This document shows, one piece after another, positions 8,660 to 17,840 of a DNA stretch of 64,000 bases (position 1 is the stretch's first letter; each line of letters begins with the position of its first letter). The position numbers were made by a program, and so were the translations under genes. Origin of the DNA: an uncultured Acidimicrobiales bacterium (lineage in GTDB: Bacteria > Actinomycetota > Acidimicrobiia > Acidimicrobiales > SZUA-35); contig CALAJQ010000002.1 in the NCBI GenBank assembly GCA_937922785.1, forward strand, positions 16,182 to 80,181, written 5' to 3'. Under the pieces are notes generated by a model. That model was not told the origin of the DNA. It did no database searches and was given only the letters and a program-made list of their open reading frames with translations.

Positions 8660-9405
8660 AACCCCGTGTATTGATTCCAGTTGCACTTGGTACAAATCGA
8701 GACGGAGATCTTGCCGACGCGTTTGAAGCGGCAGGGGCCGACGCCGATCGGGTCCCTCTATCGGCCCTACGTTCGGGCGAAAAGAAGCTGTCTGACTACC
8801 AGGTCCTGGCTGTCCCTGGGGGTTTCTCCTACGGCGATGCTTTGGGCGCTGGTCGTCTCTTGGGGCTTGATCTGGTTGAGTGGTTTGGCGAACAGTTGAA
8901 CGCCGCTGTTGCTGCGGAGATGCCGATATTTGGTGTTTGTAATGGCTTCCAGGCTTTGGTTAGGGCTGGTCTTTTGCCGGGAAATCGGAAGGCAGTTCTA
9001 TCCCACAACCAAAGCGGGAGGTTCGAATGCCGTTGGGTGACGCTGTTGCCAGAGTCAAACTCGATTTGGACTTCCAACTTGCACGAGCCTCTGCGTTGCC
9101 CAGTTGCGCATGGCGAAGGTCGATTCGTAGTTGACGATCTAGCGGCTCTCGAATCCAGCGGCCAGATCGCCTTCCGATATGGAGCTGCCGATGGGAGCAG
9201 AGCCGGCGAGGCTTACCCAGCAAACCCGAACGGGTCCGTGGGTGACGTGGCCGGTGTCGTCGATTCGACCGGCTTAATCCTTGGCATGATGCCCCACCCT
9301 GAAGACCACATCCTTGATCGCCAGAACCCACTTAGGGGGCGCACAACTGGCGGAAACTGTCTGCCCTTGTTCCAAGCAGGCATTCGCTCCCTGGTTTCTT
9401 CATAG
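8656..9405 (+). CDS. purQ: FGAM synthase glutaminase subunit
   Basis: A 249-residue class I glutamine amidotransferase that feeds ammonia to PurL. The nucleophile Cys lies in 'FGVCNGFQALV' and the His-Glu pair in 'MMPHPEDH'. The stretch 'LSHNQSGRFECRWV' and the overall length resemble the glutaminase domain at the C-terminus of large PurL rather than the roughly 225-residue PurQ of Bacillus. This agrees with the fused PurS-like domain in the upstream gene: together PurL and PurQ rebuild a large-type enzyme in two chains. Starts at an ATGA overlap with purL. A strong hairpin follows the stop. Confidence 0.94.
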   Translation: MKPRVLIPVALGTNRDGDLADAFEAAGADADRVPLSALRSGEKKLSDYQVLAVPGGFSYGDALGAGRLLGLDLVEWFGEQLNAAVAAEMPIFGVCNGFQALVRAGLLPGNRKAVLSHNQSGRFECRWVTLLPESNSIWTSNLHEPLRCPVAHGEGRFVVDDLAALESSGQIAFRYGAADGSRAGEAYPANPNGSVGDVAGVVDSTGLILGMMPHPEDHILDRQNPLRGRTTGGNCLPLFQAGIRSLVSS

Positions 9406-9406
9406 C

Positions 9407-9447
9407 TGTCTGGACTTCCACCCACCCAGCGGTTGGAACTCCAGACA
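9407..9447. terminator. Bidirectional terminator-like hairpin
   Basis: TGTCTGGA at 9407-9414 pairs with TCCAGACA at 9440-9447, and TTCCA pairs with TGGAA inside, giving a long stem around a C-rich loop. It fills the gap between the convergent purQ and hydrolase stops, so it could end transcripts from both sides. No long U-tract is present on either side. Confidence 0.6.
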
Positions 9448-9448
9448 A

Positions 9449-10189
9449 CTATTCGGGTCTGTCGGCATTCAGTAGTCGAGCTACGTACTCGACCGAGCTA
9501 ATTACTTCGAATGTGGGAACAGCGCTGTGGCTGCCAGGGTTTGCGTGAAGTGTTTTACGGCCAGTCGCCAGCGCATCGAACAACTCAAGCGCTACGTCAC
9601 GAGTCACTTTCTTGTCGTCCCACTGAACAATGAATCGAACTGGGCACTGAACCGAGCGGGCGTGCTTCATCATGTCGTCGGCGTTTGGTCCCATGTTTCC
9701 CATCAGGCCAAAGACTGCAACAGAGATCCGCTGATCGAGAGCAGCTAGAGGCAAGCCGATCATCGTTCCTAGCTGCAGGCCCCAGTATCCGGTCGCTCGA
9801 TTACCGAACTCGGACTCAATGAAATCAAGTGCGGCCTTCCACTCAGCTACCATCCCGTCAGTCCCACCGCCTTCATCAAAGCGACGTCCCAATGCGTTTA
9901 GGTCCGAGCTGTACCCACCCTTGGGGTGAGCGGCAACAGCTCGCTCTCCGTGTCCGGGGGCATCTATAGCCATAGATGCAATGCCCATTTCGCCAAGACC
10001 GTGAGCAAGTTGGGTGACATATTCTGCTTGCTTGTGACCAGACGCCAGGTGTCCTAACAAACACAGCTGATTTGGGTTGGTTTCTGCGGGTGCCCAGTAG
10101 ACACCAGGTACACGACGGCCACCGCATTCAACCTCGAAACCTTGCTCGCTTAGACCATCAAGATCGGTACTTGTGTCGTTCCATGCCAT
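9449..10189 (-). CDS. Alpha/beta-hydrolase fold protein with altered nucleophile elbow
   Basis: A 246-residue protein with the order of elements of the alpha/beta-hydrolase fold: 'CLLGHLASGHK' (oxyanion region), 'IDAPGHGER', nucleophile elbow, then 'VQWDDKKV' (possible acid) and 'NPGSHSAVP' (His). At the elbow the usual G-x-S-x-G is 'WGLQLG': codon CAG gives Gln139 where Ser, Cys or Asp is needed. Either the protein is no longer a hydrolase or it uses another mechanism. The ATG at 10189 ('MAWNDTS') is preferred; the upstream extension is not protein-like. It lies between purQ and purC, on the opposite strand, so it interrupts the purine block. Confidence 0.72.
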   Translation of the reverse strand: MAWNDTSTDLDGLSEQGFEVECGGRRVPGVYWAPAETNPNQLCLLGHLASGHKQAEYVTQLAHGLGEMGIASMAIDAPGHGERAVAAHPKGGYSSDLNALGRRFDEGGGTDGMVAEWKAALDFIESEFGNRATGYWGLQLGTMIGLPLAALDQRISVAVFGLMGNMGPNADDMMKHARSVQCPVRFIVQWDDKKVTRDVALELFDALATGRKTLHANPGSHSAVPTFEVISSVEYVARLLNADRPE

Positions 10190-10352
10190 GTTCGTGTTGA
10201 TCCTAGTTGAAGCTCTAGTATGAGCTTCGGCACAGAGTGGCTCCGAGTTGAGCAAGCTTGCCGAACAATCCTTCAAGTCATCGGGCCTAGGTTCGGAATT
10301 ACAAGGGCGTCTAGCGTGCACGAATAAGTCAAGGTCTAGCTAGGCTTTGGGG

Positions 10353-11294
10353 GTGGCTGACGCGGAGACCTTAACCACCATCTCTTTTGACTTGCCCGGT
10401 CATCAAACCGGCAAGGTCCGTGAAGCTTGGCAGCTTCCAGAACAGAGAAGGTTGCTCGTTACTACTGACCGAATCTCGGCATTTGACCGAGTTATCGGGG
10501 CAGTACCGAACAAGGGGCAGGTGCTAAATCAGTTGGCAGCCTGGTGGTTCGCTAAGACGTCGGACATCGTGGCCAACCACGTCATTGAGGTACCTGACCC
10601 AAACGCGCTTGTCGCGATAGACGCAACACCTCTCCCCATCGAAGTGATCGTTCGTGGCCGCCTAACTGGCAGTACCTCAACGTCGGTTCTGCCTCGGTAC
10701 AAGGCTGGCGAGCGAATTCTCTACGGCTACCATCTTCCCGACGGATTGGCCGATCATGGCCCACTGCCGGAGCCACTGATCACGCCAACCACGAAGGCCA
10801 CCGCCGGCGGGCATGACGAGCCAATCACCGTAGACGAAGTTTCAAACTCGGGTCTGGTTGAGGCCGGACTTTGGCTCGAGGTGCAGAAGGCCGCTCTGTC
10901 ACTCTTTGAGCGTGGCACCCAAGTAGCCGCAGACGCTGGCTTTGTTCTAGCCGACACCAAGTATGAGTTCGGAATCGCCCCAGACGGCACCTTGATTCTC
11001 ATCGACGAAATGCACACGCCAGACTCATCCCGCTATTGGGCCATCGAGACCCTCGACGAGCGTCTCGCTGAAGGCAAAACCCCTGAGTCCTTTGACAAGG
11101 AACCAGTACGTCTTGCCCTCCAAGCAACTGGGTACAAGGGCGACGGCCCGGTTCCAGAGATGAATGCCTCGGTATGGCAGGCAGCATCTGATCGTTATGT
11201 AGAGCTCTACGAGAGACTCACCCACACTGACTTCCAGCCCGGCGAACAACCGGCTGCTGATCGAATCGCAAACAACATTTCACATCTCCTATAG
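10353..11294 (+). CDS. purC: SAICAR synthetase
   Basis: Joins aspartate to CAIR with ATP to give SAICAR, step 8 of purine synthesis. About 313 residues, the longer form found in actinobacteria and fungi rather than the roughly 240-residue Bacillus form. Recognised by 'GKVREAW' near the N-terminus, 'TTDRISAFDRVIG', 'VIVRGRLTGS', 'ADTKYEFG' and 'LIDEMHTPDSSRYW'. GTG at 10353 is taken as start; a TTG two codons earlier is possible. It heads a run purC-purE-purF-purD-purM-purN in which most genes touch or overlap, so co-transcription is likely. Confidence 0.95.
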   Translation: MADAETLTTISFDLPGHQTGKVREAWQLPEQRRLLVTTDRISAFDRVIGAVPNKGQVLNQLAAWWFAKTSDIVANHVIEVPDPNALVAIDATPLPIEVIVRGRLTGSTSTSVLPRYKAGERILYGYHLPDGLADHGPLPEPLITPTTKATAGGHDEPITVDEVSNSGLVEAGLWLEVQKAALSLFERGTQVAADAGFVLADTKYEFGIAPDGTLILIDEMHTPDSSRYWAIETLDERLAEGKTPESFDKEPVRLALQATGYKGDGPVPEMNASVWQAASDRYVELYERLTHTDFQPGEQPAADRIANNISHLL

Positions 11295-11303
11295 GGGTTT
11301 AAT

Positions 11304-11795
11304 ATGGCCGAGACACGAGTAGTAATTCTTAGCGGATCGGCCAGCGATGGCCCTTGGGTAGACAAGATCGCTTCTACCTTGGATGGATTGGGCGTCTCCT
11401 ACGTGAGACGTGTTGGTTCAGCTCACCGCGTTCCCGAACATGTGTTGGAACTGCTTCGGGGTTATGACTCCGATGGCATTCCCACTGTGTTCATTACGGT
11501 TGCTGGCATGAGCGATGCACTTTCGGGCTTGACCGACGCAAACGTCGTGTCACCAGTAATTGCGTGCCCTCCCAAGTCAGACTCTTTCGGCGGACTGGAT
11601 GTTCTGTCGAGCCTTCGGACCCCACCGGGGGTGGCTCCTATGGTTGCCCTGAATCCACAGAACGCTGCTATCGGTGCAGCAAAGATCTTGGGCCTGTTGG
11701 ACAACACCATCAGAACCCAGGTTGGAGCCGATCAGAAGGCCCGAGCCGACAAAGTGTTGGCTGGCGACGAGTCGATAGCAGACATCAAGCTGTGA
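11304..11795 (+). CDS. purE: AIR carboxylase, animal-like class II PurE
   Basis: A 163-residue PurE. The N-terminus 'ILSGSASDGPW' and 'SAHRVPEH' are PurE hallmarks. The middle and C-terminal parts, 'GIPTVFITVAGMSDALSG', 'ACPPKSDSFGGLDVLSSLR' and 'AIGAAKILGL', follow the carboxylase domain of animal PAICS and not the E. coli class I enzyme, which has 'GAGGAAHLPG' at the matching place. Class II enzymes carboxylate AIR directly with CO2 and need no PurK; no purK is present here. It follows purC by 9 bp (in animals the two activities are one protein) and overlaps purF by GTGA. Confidence 0.9.
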   Translation: MAETRVVILSGSASDGPWVDKIASTLDGLGVSYVRRVGSAHRVPEHVLELLRGYDSDGIPTVFITVAGMSDALSGLTDANVVSPVIACPPKSDSFGGLDVLSSLRTPPGVAPMVALNPQNAAIGAAKILGLLDNTIRTQVGADQKARADKVLAGDESIADIKL

Positions 11796-13246
11796 TTGAC
11801 CCCGACTCCGATGTCGGAGCGGACCGGCTGGGCTTCGAACTAGATCGCCCCAAAGAAGAGTGTGGCGTACTCGGAATTTCCACAGTTGGCGACGACGCCG
11901 CCCGCAGCGCGTTCTTTGGCCTTTATGCACTTCAGCATCGGGGTCAAGAGGCAGCTGGCATTGCCGTTAGCGACGGTCGAGCGGTACGAATTCACAAAGG
12001 CCAGGGCTTGGTGTCTCAGGTCTTCGAGCCAGGTTCGCTCGATCATCTGGTTGGCGGCTTGGCCATCGGGCACACGCGCTATTCAACAACGGGATCTAAC
12101 TCGGACCGGAACGTTCAGCCCTACGTCGTTGAGACCATGCATGGCCCTTTAGCGGTGGCCCATAACGGCAACCTTGTGAACGCCGACCAGCTTCGAATCG
12201 GGCTTTTGGAGCGCGGTGCTGGCCTGCAAAGCAGTTCCGACTCTGAAGTCTTGGCGCTAATGCTGGCAGCTTCGGAAGGTGCCAGCTGGGAAGAACGCCT
12301 TGGCAATGTGATGCACAAATGGGAAGGCGCCTTCTCGTTGGTGATCATGTGTGGCACCAAGATAATTGCCACCAGGGACCCGTGGGGTTTTAGGCCGCTG
12401 TCGTTTGGCAAGCTTCCAAATGGCGGTCATGTTGTTGCCTCAGAAACTGGTGCCTTGAAGACCATTGGTTGTGACAACATCCGCGAGATCAACGCCGGAG
12501 AGATTGTTGTTCTGCAAGGCCAGGTGGCTCGCAGTCATCAGGCCATCATGCCTAAAGACCAAGCCCGCTGCACGTTCGAGCAGATCTACTTCTCTAGGCC
12601 CGACGCAGAGTGGGACGGAATGAACGTCCACCAAACTCGACAGAAACTCGGAGTCGAACTTTGGCACGAGCATCCGGTCGAGGCCGATGTGGTCATGCCA
12701 GTTCCAGACTCGTCAATGCCGGCCGCAATTGGCTTCGCGTCAGCTAGCGGGATCATGTACAACGAAGGTTTTGTGAAGAACCGCTACATCGGCAGGACCT
12801 TCATTGAACCCACCGACGAGCTCCGTCGCCAAGGTGTGGCAATGAAGTTCAACACCTTGAACGAGAACATCTTTGGCAAACGAGTCGTCATTATCGATGA
12901 CTCGATTGTTCGCGGCACAACCAGTGGCCCTCTTGTGCGCATGGTTCGCGAAGCCGGAGCCACCGAAGTTCACGTGCGCATTACTTGCCCGCCGATTGCC
13001 CACCCGTGTTTCTTTGGTGTGGATATGGGGTCATACGAAGAGCTCATCGCCCATCAACTTGGTGTGCCAGAGATCTGTGAACACATCGGTGCTGACAGTC
13101 TCGGATTCCTAAGCGTTGACCGAATGATGAAGGCACTTGATCGAACCGAGGGATATTGCAACGCTTGTTTCACCGGTTCATACCCAGTGCCTGTGCAGCT
13201 AAATCTGCTAACTACCAAGCAACGCTTTGACGGCGTCCTGAAATAG
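11792..13246 (+). CDS. purF: Amidophosphoribosyltransferase
   Basis: First committed step: PRPP plus glutamine to phosphoribosylamine. 484 residues from the GTG at 11792, which overlaps the purE stop (GTGA). An N-terminal propeptide of about 23 residues precedes 'EECGVLG', whose Cys becomes the N-terminal nucleophile after processing. The PRTase loop is 'VVIIDDSIVRGTTS'. Cys residues in 'QARCTFEQI', 'PPIAHPCFFG' and 'GYCNACFTG' match the 4Fe-4S ligands of the Bacillus-type enzyme, so this is the iron-sulfur, self-processing class. The longer in-frame extension into purE is an overlap artefact. Confidence 0.95.
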   Translation: MIDPDSDVGADRLGFELDRPKEECGVLGISTVGDDAARSAFFGLYALQHRGQEAAGIAVSDGRAVRIHKGQGLVSQVFEPGSLDHLVGGLAIGHTRYSTTGSNSDRNVQPYVVETMHGPLAVAHNGNLVNADQLRIGLLERGAGLQSSSDSEVLALMLAASEGASWEERLGNVMHKWEGAFSLVIMCGTKIIATRDPWGFRPLSFGKLPNGGHVVASETGALKTIGCDNIREINAGEIVVLQGQVARSHQAIMPKDQARCTFEQIYFSRPDAEWDGMNVHQTRQKLGVELWHEHPVEADVVMPVPDSSMPAAIGFASASGIMYNEGFVKNRYIGRTFIEPTDELRRQGVAMKFNTLNENIFGKRVVIIDDSIVRGTTSGPLVRMVREAGATEVHVRITCPPIAHPCFFGVDMGSYEELIAHQLGVPEICEHIGADSLGFLSVDRMMKALDRTEGYCNACFTGSYPVPVQLNLLTTKQRFDGVLK

Positions 13247-13256
13247 CGAGACATCA

Positions 13257-14582
13257 GTGGACGTATTAATCATCGGTTCTGGGGGCCGAGAGCACGCGCT
13301 GGTGAACGCGGTGCTGCGGTCTGACCTTCTCACCTCAGTGCGAGTAGCGCCTGGCAATCCAGGAATGTCTCCGCACAACTTGGCCCTGGATCCTCAAGAC
13401 CATGAAGCGGTGGTTGCTTACTGCCTTGAATCAGACATCGATCTTGTAATTGTTGGTCCTGAGGTTCCGTTGGTTGCCGGCCTAGCAGATTCCTTAACTG
13501 CAGCTGGCATTGCGTGCTTTGGGCCCAGCGCCGCAGCCGCTCAGCTTGAAGGGTCCAAAGCGTTCACTCGTGAGTTCGCCGCTCGTAACGGCATTCCGGG
13601 CCCTCGTTCGATGGCGTTTGCAAACGCAGACCTAGCCATCGCATGGCTTGACGTCGTCGGAGACACTGCAGTTGTTAAGGCCGACGGTCTTGCCGCAGGC
13701 AAGGGTGTCGTGGTGCCTTCCACATTGGCTGAAACCGAAGCCGCTATCACCGAGATGTTGACTGGCCAAGCCATAGGTGACGCTGGCCGAGTAGTGGTCC
13801 TTGAAGAGCAAATGAGCGGGCCAGAGATCTCGCTCTTTGGCATTAGTGACGGTAAAGACTACGTAACGCTTGCTCCCGCTCAAGACCATAAGCGGGTCGG
13901 CGCCGGTGACACAGGGCCTAACACTGGCGGAATGGGAGCATTCGCCCCTGTTCCAGGCATAGATGACGCCACAATCAAAGATCTTTCCGATCAGTTCATT
14001 GGTGCGGCGATCCGAGGCATGGCGGCTGAAGGCAACCCCTATGTTGGCGTCTTGTATGCCGGCTTGATGCTCACCGAAAACGGGCCCCGTCTGGTGGAAT
14101 ACAACTGCCGCTTTGGTGATCCCGAGGCCCAGGTCATACTGCCATTGATTAGCAGTGACCCTCTTGAGTTGATGGCTGCAGCGGCCAACCACGGCTTGGC
14201 CGACGTCGAGGTCTCCCAATCAACCGACACGCTTGCGAACGTTGTGGTGGCCGCCGAGGGCTACCCGGCGAACCCGACCAGGGGTATCCCGATTCCCAAG
14301 TTACCTGAGGGTCCAGGGTTGAGCGTCCTGCACGCAGGAACGGTTCGAGATGAAGAAGGCACCTTGGTCTCATCCGGAGGGCGGGTCCTGAACGTTGTTG
14401 GCCGTGGTCCCGATCTAGCGAGCGCACTACAGATAGCCAACGAAGGTGTTGCCCAGATCGTCGGGAACGGCCTGTTTGCCCGTCCCGATATTGGGTGGCG
14501 CCACGCCTCAAACACCAGTACTCACAGCGCCGCTACGAACGATTTAGCCGGTACGAACGATATGGAGTCTTCAAATGAGTAA
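13257..14582 (+). CDS. purD: GAR synthetase
   Basis: ATP-grasp ligase joining glycine to phosphoribosylamine (step 2). 441 residues: N-domain 'IIGSGGREHAL', ATP-grasp centre 'VVKADGLAAGKGV', 'QDHKRVGAGDTGPNTGGMG' and 'VEYNCRFGDPEAQVILP', then the C-terminal domain. The last 25 or so residues are low complexity (Ser/Thr/Asn/Asp) and probably disordered. Starts with GTG at 13257, 10 bp after purF; its end overlaps the purM start by 8 nt. Confidence 0.95.
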   Translation: MDVLIIGSGGREHALVNAVLRSDLLTSVRVAPGNPGMSPHNLALDPQDHEAVVAYCLESDIDLVIVGPEVPLVAGLADSLTAAGIACFGPSAAAAQLEGSKAFTREFAARNGIPGPRSMAFANADLAIAWLDVVGDTAVVKADGLAAGKGVVVPSTLAETEAAITEMLTGQAIGDAGRVVVLEEQMSGPEISLFGISDGKDYVTLAPAQDHKRVGAGDTGPNTGGMGAFAPVPGIDDATIKDLSDQFIGAAIRGMAAEGNPYVGVLYAGLMLTENGPRLVEYNCRFGDPEAQVILPLISSDPLELMAAAANHGLADVEVSQSTDTLANVVVAAEGYPANPTRGIPIPKLPEGPGLSVLHAGTVRDEEGTLVSSGGRVLNVVGRGPDLASALQIANEGVAQIVGNGLFARPDIGWRHASNTSTHSAATNDLAGTNDMESSNE

Positions 14583-15609
14583 CCCAAACGACGCCTACGC
14601 CCAGGCTGGGGTTTCCCTTACCGCTGGAGCCGCCACCACAAAGCGGATTTCCGCTGCGGTAAAGAGCACTCATGACTCTCGAGTGGTGTCTGGCCTTGGG
14701 TCATTTGGCGGCGTGTTTGCCATGAGCGATCTAGCCGCCATGGATGAGCCGCTTCTGGTTGCAACTACCGATGGAGTTGGTACCAAGACCGTCCTGGCCG
14801 AACAACTGGATCAGTGGGAAGGCTGTGGCGCCGACATTGTAAATCACGGCATCAACGACGTTCTAGTGCAAGGCGCTAAGCCACTGTTCTTTCTGGACAC
14901 CGTTGCTTCAGCCACACTCGATCCTGAGATTGTCGGGCGTGTGGTTGACGGAATGGCCGCCGCATGTCGAGAGGCCGACTGTGTCTTGCTTGGCGGTGAA
15001 ACCGCAGAAATGCCCGACGTTCTAACTGCGGGCTCGGTTGATATCGCTGGCACCTTGGTTGGCGCTGTTGACAAAGCAGACCTGCTCCCGCGGCCAGGGA
15101 TTGAGCCAGGGCACAAGCTTTATGGCTTGATGAGTTCAGGCTTACACACCAACGGCTACAGCCTGGCTCGCAAGGTCGTGGCCGAGCTAGATCTGCACGA
15201 ACCGCTACCGGGCGGACAAGGCGAATCCATCGGCGAAGCGCTGTTGGCAGTTCACCGAAACTACTTACCTCCGCTTCGGGCCGCTCTAGAGGACAGCACA
15301 ATTGACGCTCTGGCCCACATCACCGGAGGTGGGCTAATTGACAACTTGCCTCGTGTTTTGCCTGATGGCATGGGTGCAACCATCGACACAACGGCCTGGA
15401 CTCAACCGCCGCTGTTCAAATTCTTGATCGCCAGGTCGGGTCTGACACACATTGAGGCCCATCAGGTGCTTAACTGCGGCATCGGCATGGTGGCCGTTGT
15501 TGCTCCCGATCAGGTATCTGCGTTCACCGCCGCAATGGATGAAGAAGTCTTCCTAATTGGCGAGGTGACCTCCCATGACGGAACAGGTGACCGCGTGGAG
15601 ATCAATTGA
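14575..15609 (+). CDS. purM: AIR synthetase
   Basis: Cyclises FGAM to AIR with ATP (step 5). 344 residues with the PurM/PurL-fold motifs: 'YAQAGVSLTAGAA' at the N-terminus, 'LVATTDGVGTKT', 'DIVNHGINDVLVQGAKPLFF', 'LLGGETAEMP', 'GLMSSGLHTNGYSLAR' and 'HITGGGLIDNLPRVLP'. It overlaps purD by 8 nt and purN by one base (TGATG). Confidence 0.95.
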   Translation: MSNPNDAYAQAGVSLTAGAATTKRISAAVKSTHDSRVVSGLGSFGGVFAMSDLAAMDEPLLVATTDGVGTKTVLAEQLDQWEGCGADIVNHGINDVLVQGAKPLFFLDTVASATLDPEIVGRVVDGMAAACREADCVLLGGETAEMPDVLTAGSVDIAGTLVGAVDKADLLPRPGIEPGHKLYGLMSSGLHTNGYSLARKVVAELDLHEPLPGGQGESIGEALLAVHRNYLPPLRAALEDSTIDALAHITGGGLIDNLPRVLPDGMGATIDTTAWTQPPLFKFLIARSGLTHIEAHQVLNCGIGMVAVVAPDQVSAFTAAMDEEVFLIGEVTSHDGTGDRVEIN

Positions 15610-16202
15610 TGAAGCAGTTAGTAGTTTTGGCCTCAGGTAACGGAACCAATGCCCAGGCGCTTATGGACGCCTGCGCTGACGGTCGAGTCAAGGCCGAGGT
15701 GGCTGCGGTTGTGACCAACCGTGCTGCGATCGGCGTGCTGGACCGGGCAGCTGGTGCTGGAATCCCAGCAGACATCGTCTCCGCTGAACCTGACGAAGAG
15801 CGTGCCGACTACGACAAACGCTTAGCTGATCGGGTTAGAGAATTCCGGCCCGACCTTGTTGTGTTGGCCGGTTGGGATCGAATCCTCACCGCCGGTTTCT
15901 GTAAATCGTTTAGGATCGTAAACCTGCATCCGGCGAAGCCGGGAACAATCACCGGACTAGGGGCAATCGAGAAGGCCTATGAGGCCTGGCAGCGGGGCGA
16001 ACTTCGCGAATCGGGTGTAATGGTTCACTGGGTACCTGATGCCCAGGTTGATGCTGGCCCCGTGATCGAGTGGAAGGCAGTTGCGTTTCACGCCAACGAC
16101 ACGCTTGAAGCCTTCGCTCACAGGATGCATGAGACCGAGCACAAGGTAATTGTCAGCGCCGTCAGCGCCGCACTAGAACAGATAGCAATCGTTGCGAGAT
16201 AA
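15609..16202 (+). CDS. purN: GAR transformylase
   Basis: Transfers formyl from 10-formyl-tetrahydrofolate to GAR (step 3). 197 residues: 'VLASGNGTNAQALMDAC' at the N-terminus and the catalytic region 'NLHPAKPGTITG' followed by 'GVMVHWVPDAQVDAGPVI', giving the Asn-His-Asp triad. The loop after the His is closer to the fungal Ade8 form than to the E. coli 'HPSLLPKF' form. The ATG at 15609 (in TGATG with the purM stop) is preferred to the adjacent TTG. Last gene of the tight run; 58 bp separate it from guaB. Confidence 0.92.
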   Translation: MKQLVVLASGNGTNAQALMDACADGRVKAEVAAVVTNRAAIGVLDRAAGAGIPADIVSAEPDEERADYDKRLADRVREFRPDLVVLAGWDRILTAGFCKSFRIVNLHPAKPGTITGLGAIEKAYEAWQRGELRESGVMVHWVPDAQVDAGPVIEWKAVAFHANDTLEAFAHRMHETEHKVIVSAVSAALEQIAIVAR

Positions 16203-16260
16203 CGAAGTCTCTCAGCGAAAGAACAACAATTAACTAAGCACGTTTGATGGAGTTAGCAAC

Positions 16261-17745
16261 TTGAGTTCTCGACACCGCAATGCAGAGTTGTTTAGCGCTT
16301 TTGAGTCGCTAACTTTTGATGATGTCTTGATCGTTCCGGGCTGGAGCGAGCTACTGCCTTCGGAAGTGGACATCAAGACCAACCTGGCCGGCGTCGAACT
16401 TCAGGTGCCGCTGATGTCTGCCGCCATGGACACCGTCACTGAAGCGCCCCTGGCAATCGCTTTGGCCCGTGAAGGTGGAATCGGTGTACTTCACCGAAAT
16501 CTGTCAATCGAGGATCAGGCCCGAGAGTGTGAGCGGGTAAAGCTTGCCCAGGCCGGCATGATCAACTCGCCGATTAGCTTGCACCCAGGGGCCACCTTGG
16601 CCGAGGCCGAGGATCTGATGGCTCACCACAAGATCTCGGGGATTCCCATTTGTGATGACGATCGGCGGTTAGTTGGAATTCTGACCAACCGTGACATCCG
16701 CTTCTGTAAGGCCAGTGACTACACCCGACCCGTCACCGATTACATGACGCCTGCCCCAATTGTGACTGCCCCGATGGGCACAACGTTGGAAGAAGCGGTC
16801 GAGGTTCTTCACGAGCATCGAATCGAAAAGCTGCCTTTGGTGGATGATCAGGGTCGGCTCGGCGGGCTGATCACTGTTAAGGACATTTCCAAGCGGATCG
16901 AAAAGCCAAACGCCAGCGTCGATGGTCAAGGCCGCCTGCGGGTTGGCGCCGCCGTCGGCGTCACCGACGTCGAGGAAAGAACTGAAGCTTTAGCCAAGGC
17001 TGGGGTGGACATGTTGTTTATCGACACTGCCCATGGTCACACCCGTGGTGTCCTTGACGCCGTGCTTACGATCAAGAAGGGTTGGCCTGAGATCCCGGTT
17101 GTTGGCGGCAACGTGGTTACAGCTGAAGGGGTCGAGGCTCTTGTTGAAGCCGGTGCCGATGTTGTGAAGGTTGGGGTTGGCGCAGGCTCGATCTGCACCA
17201 CTCGCATCGTTGCTGGGGCTGGCATGCCGCAAATGACAGCAATCTTTGAATGTTCAGAGGCCGGTCGTTCGCTGGGCGTTCCCGTGATTGCCGACGGCGG
17301 AGTTGTCACCTCTGGCGACGTCGTCAAGGCGTTTGTGGCTGGAGCCCACGGAGTGATGCTGGGCAACATGTTGGCCGGGGTCGATGAAGCGCCAGGCGAC
17401 CTTGAACTGGTCGACGGCGCAATGTGGAAGACCTACCGAGGAATGGGTTCAGCCGGAGCGATGCGGGGCCGCGCTTCAGACCGTTACGGCACAGGCACCG
17501 CCGCCAGCTCCAACAGCCAATCTAAGGCGAAGCACGTGGCCGAAGGTGTTGAGGGCCGGGTCCGATATGCCGGTCAGTTGGCCGAGCTATCGTCACAAAT
17601 TGTTGGAGGGCTGCGGTCAGGCATGGGTTACGCCGGCGCCAGCAACCTCGAAGACCTACGCAACAACACTCGGTTAACCAAGATCACCGGCGCCGGCCTT
17701 CGTGAGTCTCACCCCCACGACATCACCGTCCTTCGAGACGAGTAA
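16261..17745 (+). CDS. guaB: IMP dehydrogenase
   Basis: Oxidises IMP to XMP with NAD, the committed step to GMP. 494 residues: '[19 protein letters not shown]' near the N-terminus, a Bateman pair of CBS domains at roughly residues 100-215, the catalytic Cys in '[18 protein letters not shown]', and the flap '[10 protein letters not shown]'. The start is a TTG at 16261 placed 8 nt after GGAG; no better ATG exists before the conserved N-terminus. The preceding 58 bp may hold its own promoter, but read-through from the pur genes is plausible. Confidence 0.95.
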   Translation: MSSRHRNAELFSAFESLTFDDVLIVPGWSELLPSEVDIKTNLAGVELQVPLMSAAMDTVTEAPLAIALAREGGIGVLHRNLSIEDQARECERVKLAQAGMINSPISLHPGATLAEAEDLMAHHKISGIPICDDDRRLVGILTNRDIRFCKASDYTRPVTDYMTPAPIVTAPMGTTLEEAVEVLHEHRIEKLPLVDDQGRLGGLITVKDISKRIEKPNASVDGQGRLRVGAAVGVTDVEERTEALAKAGVDMLFIDTAHGHTRGVLDAVLTIKKGWPEIPVVGGNVVTAEGVEALVEAGADVVKVGVGAGSICTTRIVAGAGMPQMTAIFECSEAGRSLGVPVIADGGVVTSGDVVKAFVAGAHGVMLGNMLAGVDEAPGDLELVDGAMWKTYRGMGSAGAMRGRASDRYGTGTAASSNSQSKAKHVAEGVEGRVRYAGQLAELSSQIVGGLRSGMGYAGASNLEDLRNNTRLTKITGAGLRESHPHDITVLRDE

Positions 17746-17771
17746 CACCAGCGGTTCTAACGCCTCATCTT

Positions 17772-17795
17772 CGGTTCTGGCTGTGGCCAGAACCG
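17772..17795. terminator. Hairpin after guaB
   Basis: CGGTTCTGGC-TGTG-GCCAGAACCG, a perfect 10-bp stem with a 4-nt loop, lies 27 bp after the guaB stop. A second GCCAGAACCG follows at about 17813-17822, so a competing larger hairpin is possible. It separates convergent guaB and the membrane protein gene; no U-tract is seen, so the termination role is inferred from place and stem strength. Confidence 0.6.
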
Positions 17796-17840
17796 AATCC
17801 GGGCGTGAGCACAGCCAGAACCGTGGGGTTTTGGCCGTTC

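Noticed and set aside
11564..11791. Long N-terminal extension of PurF
   Set aside because: It overlaps purE entirely and lacks family similarity; the GTG at 11792 gives the normal propeptide before the catalytic Cys.
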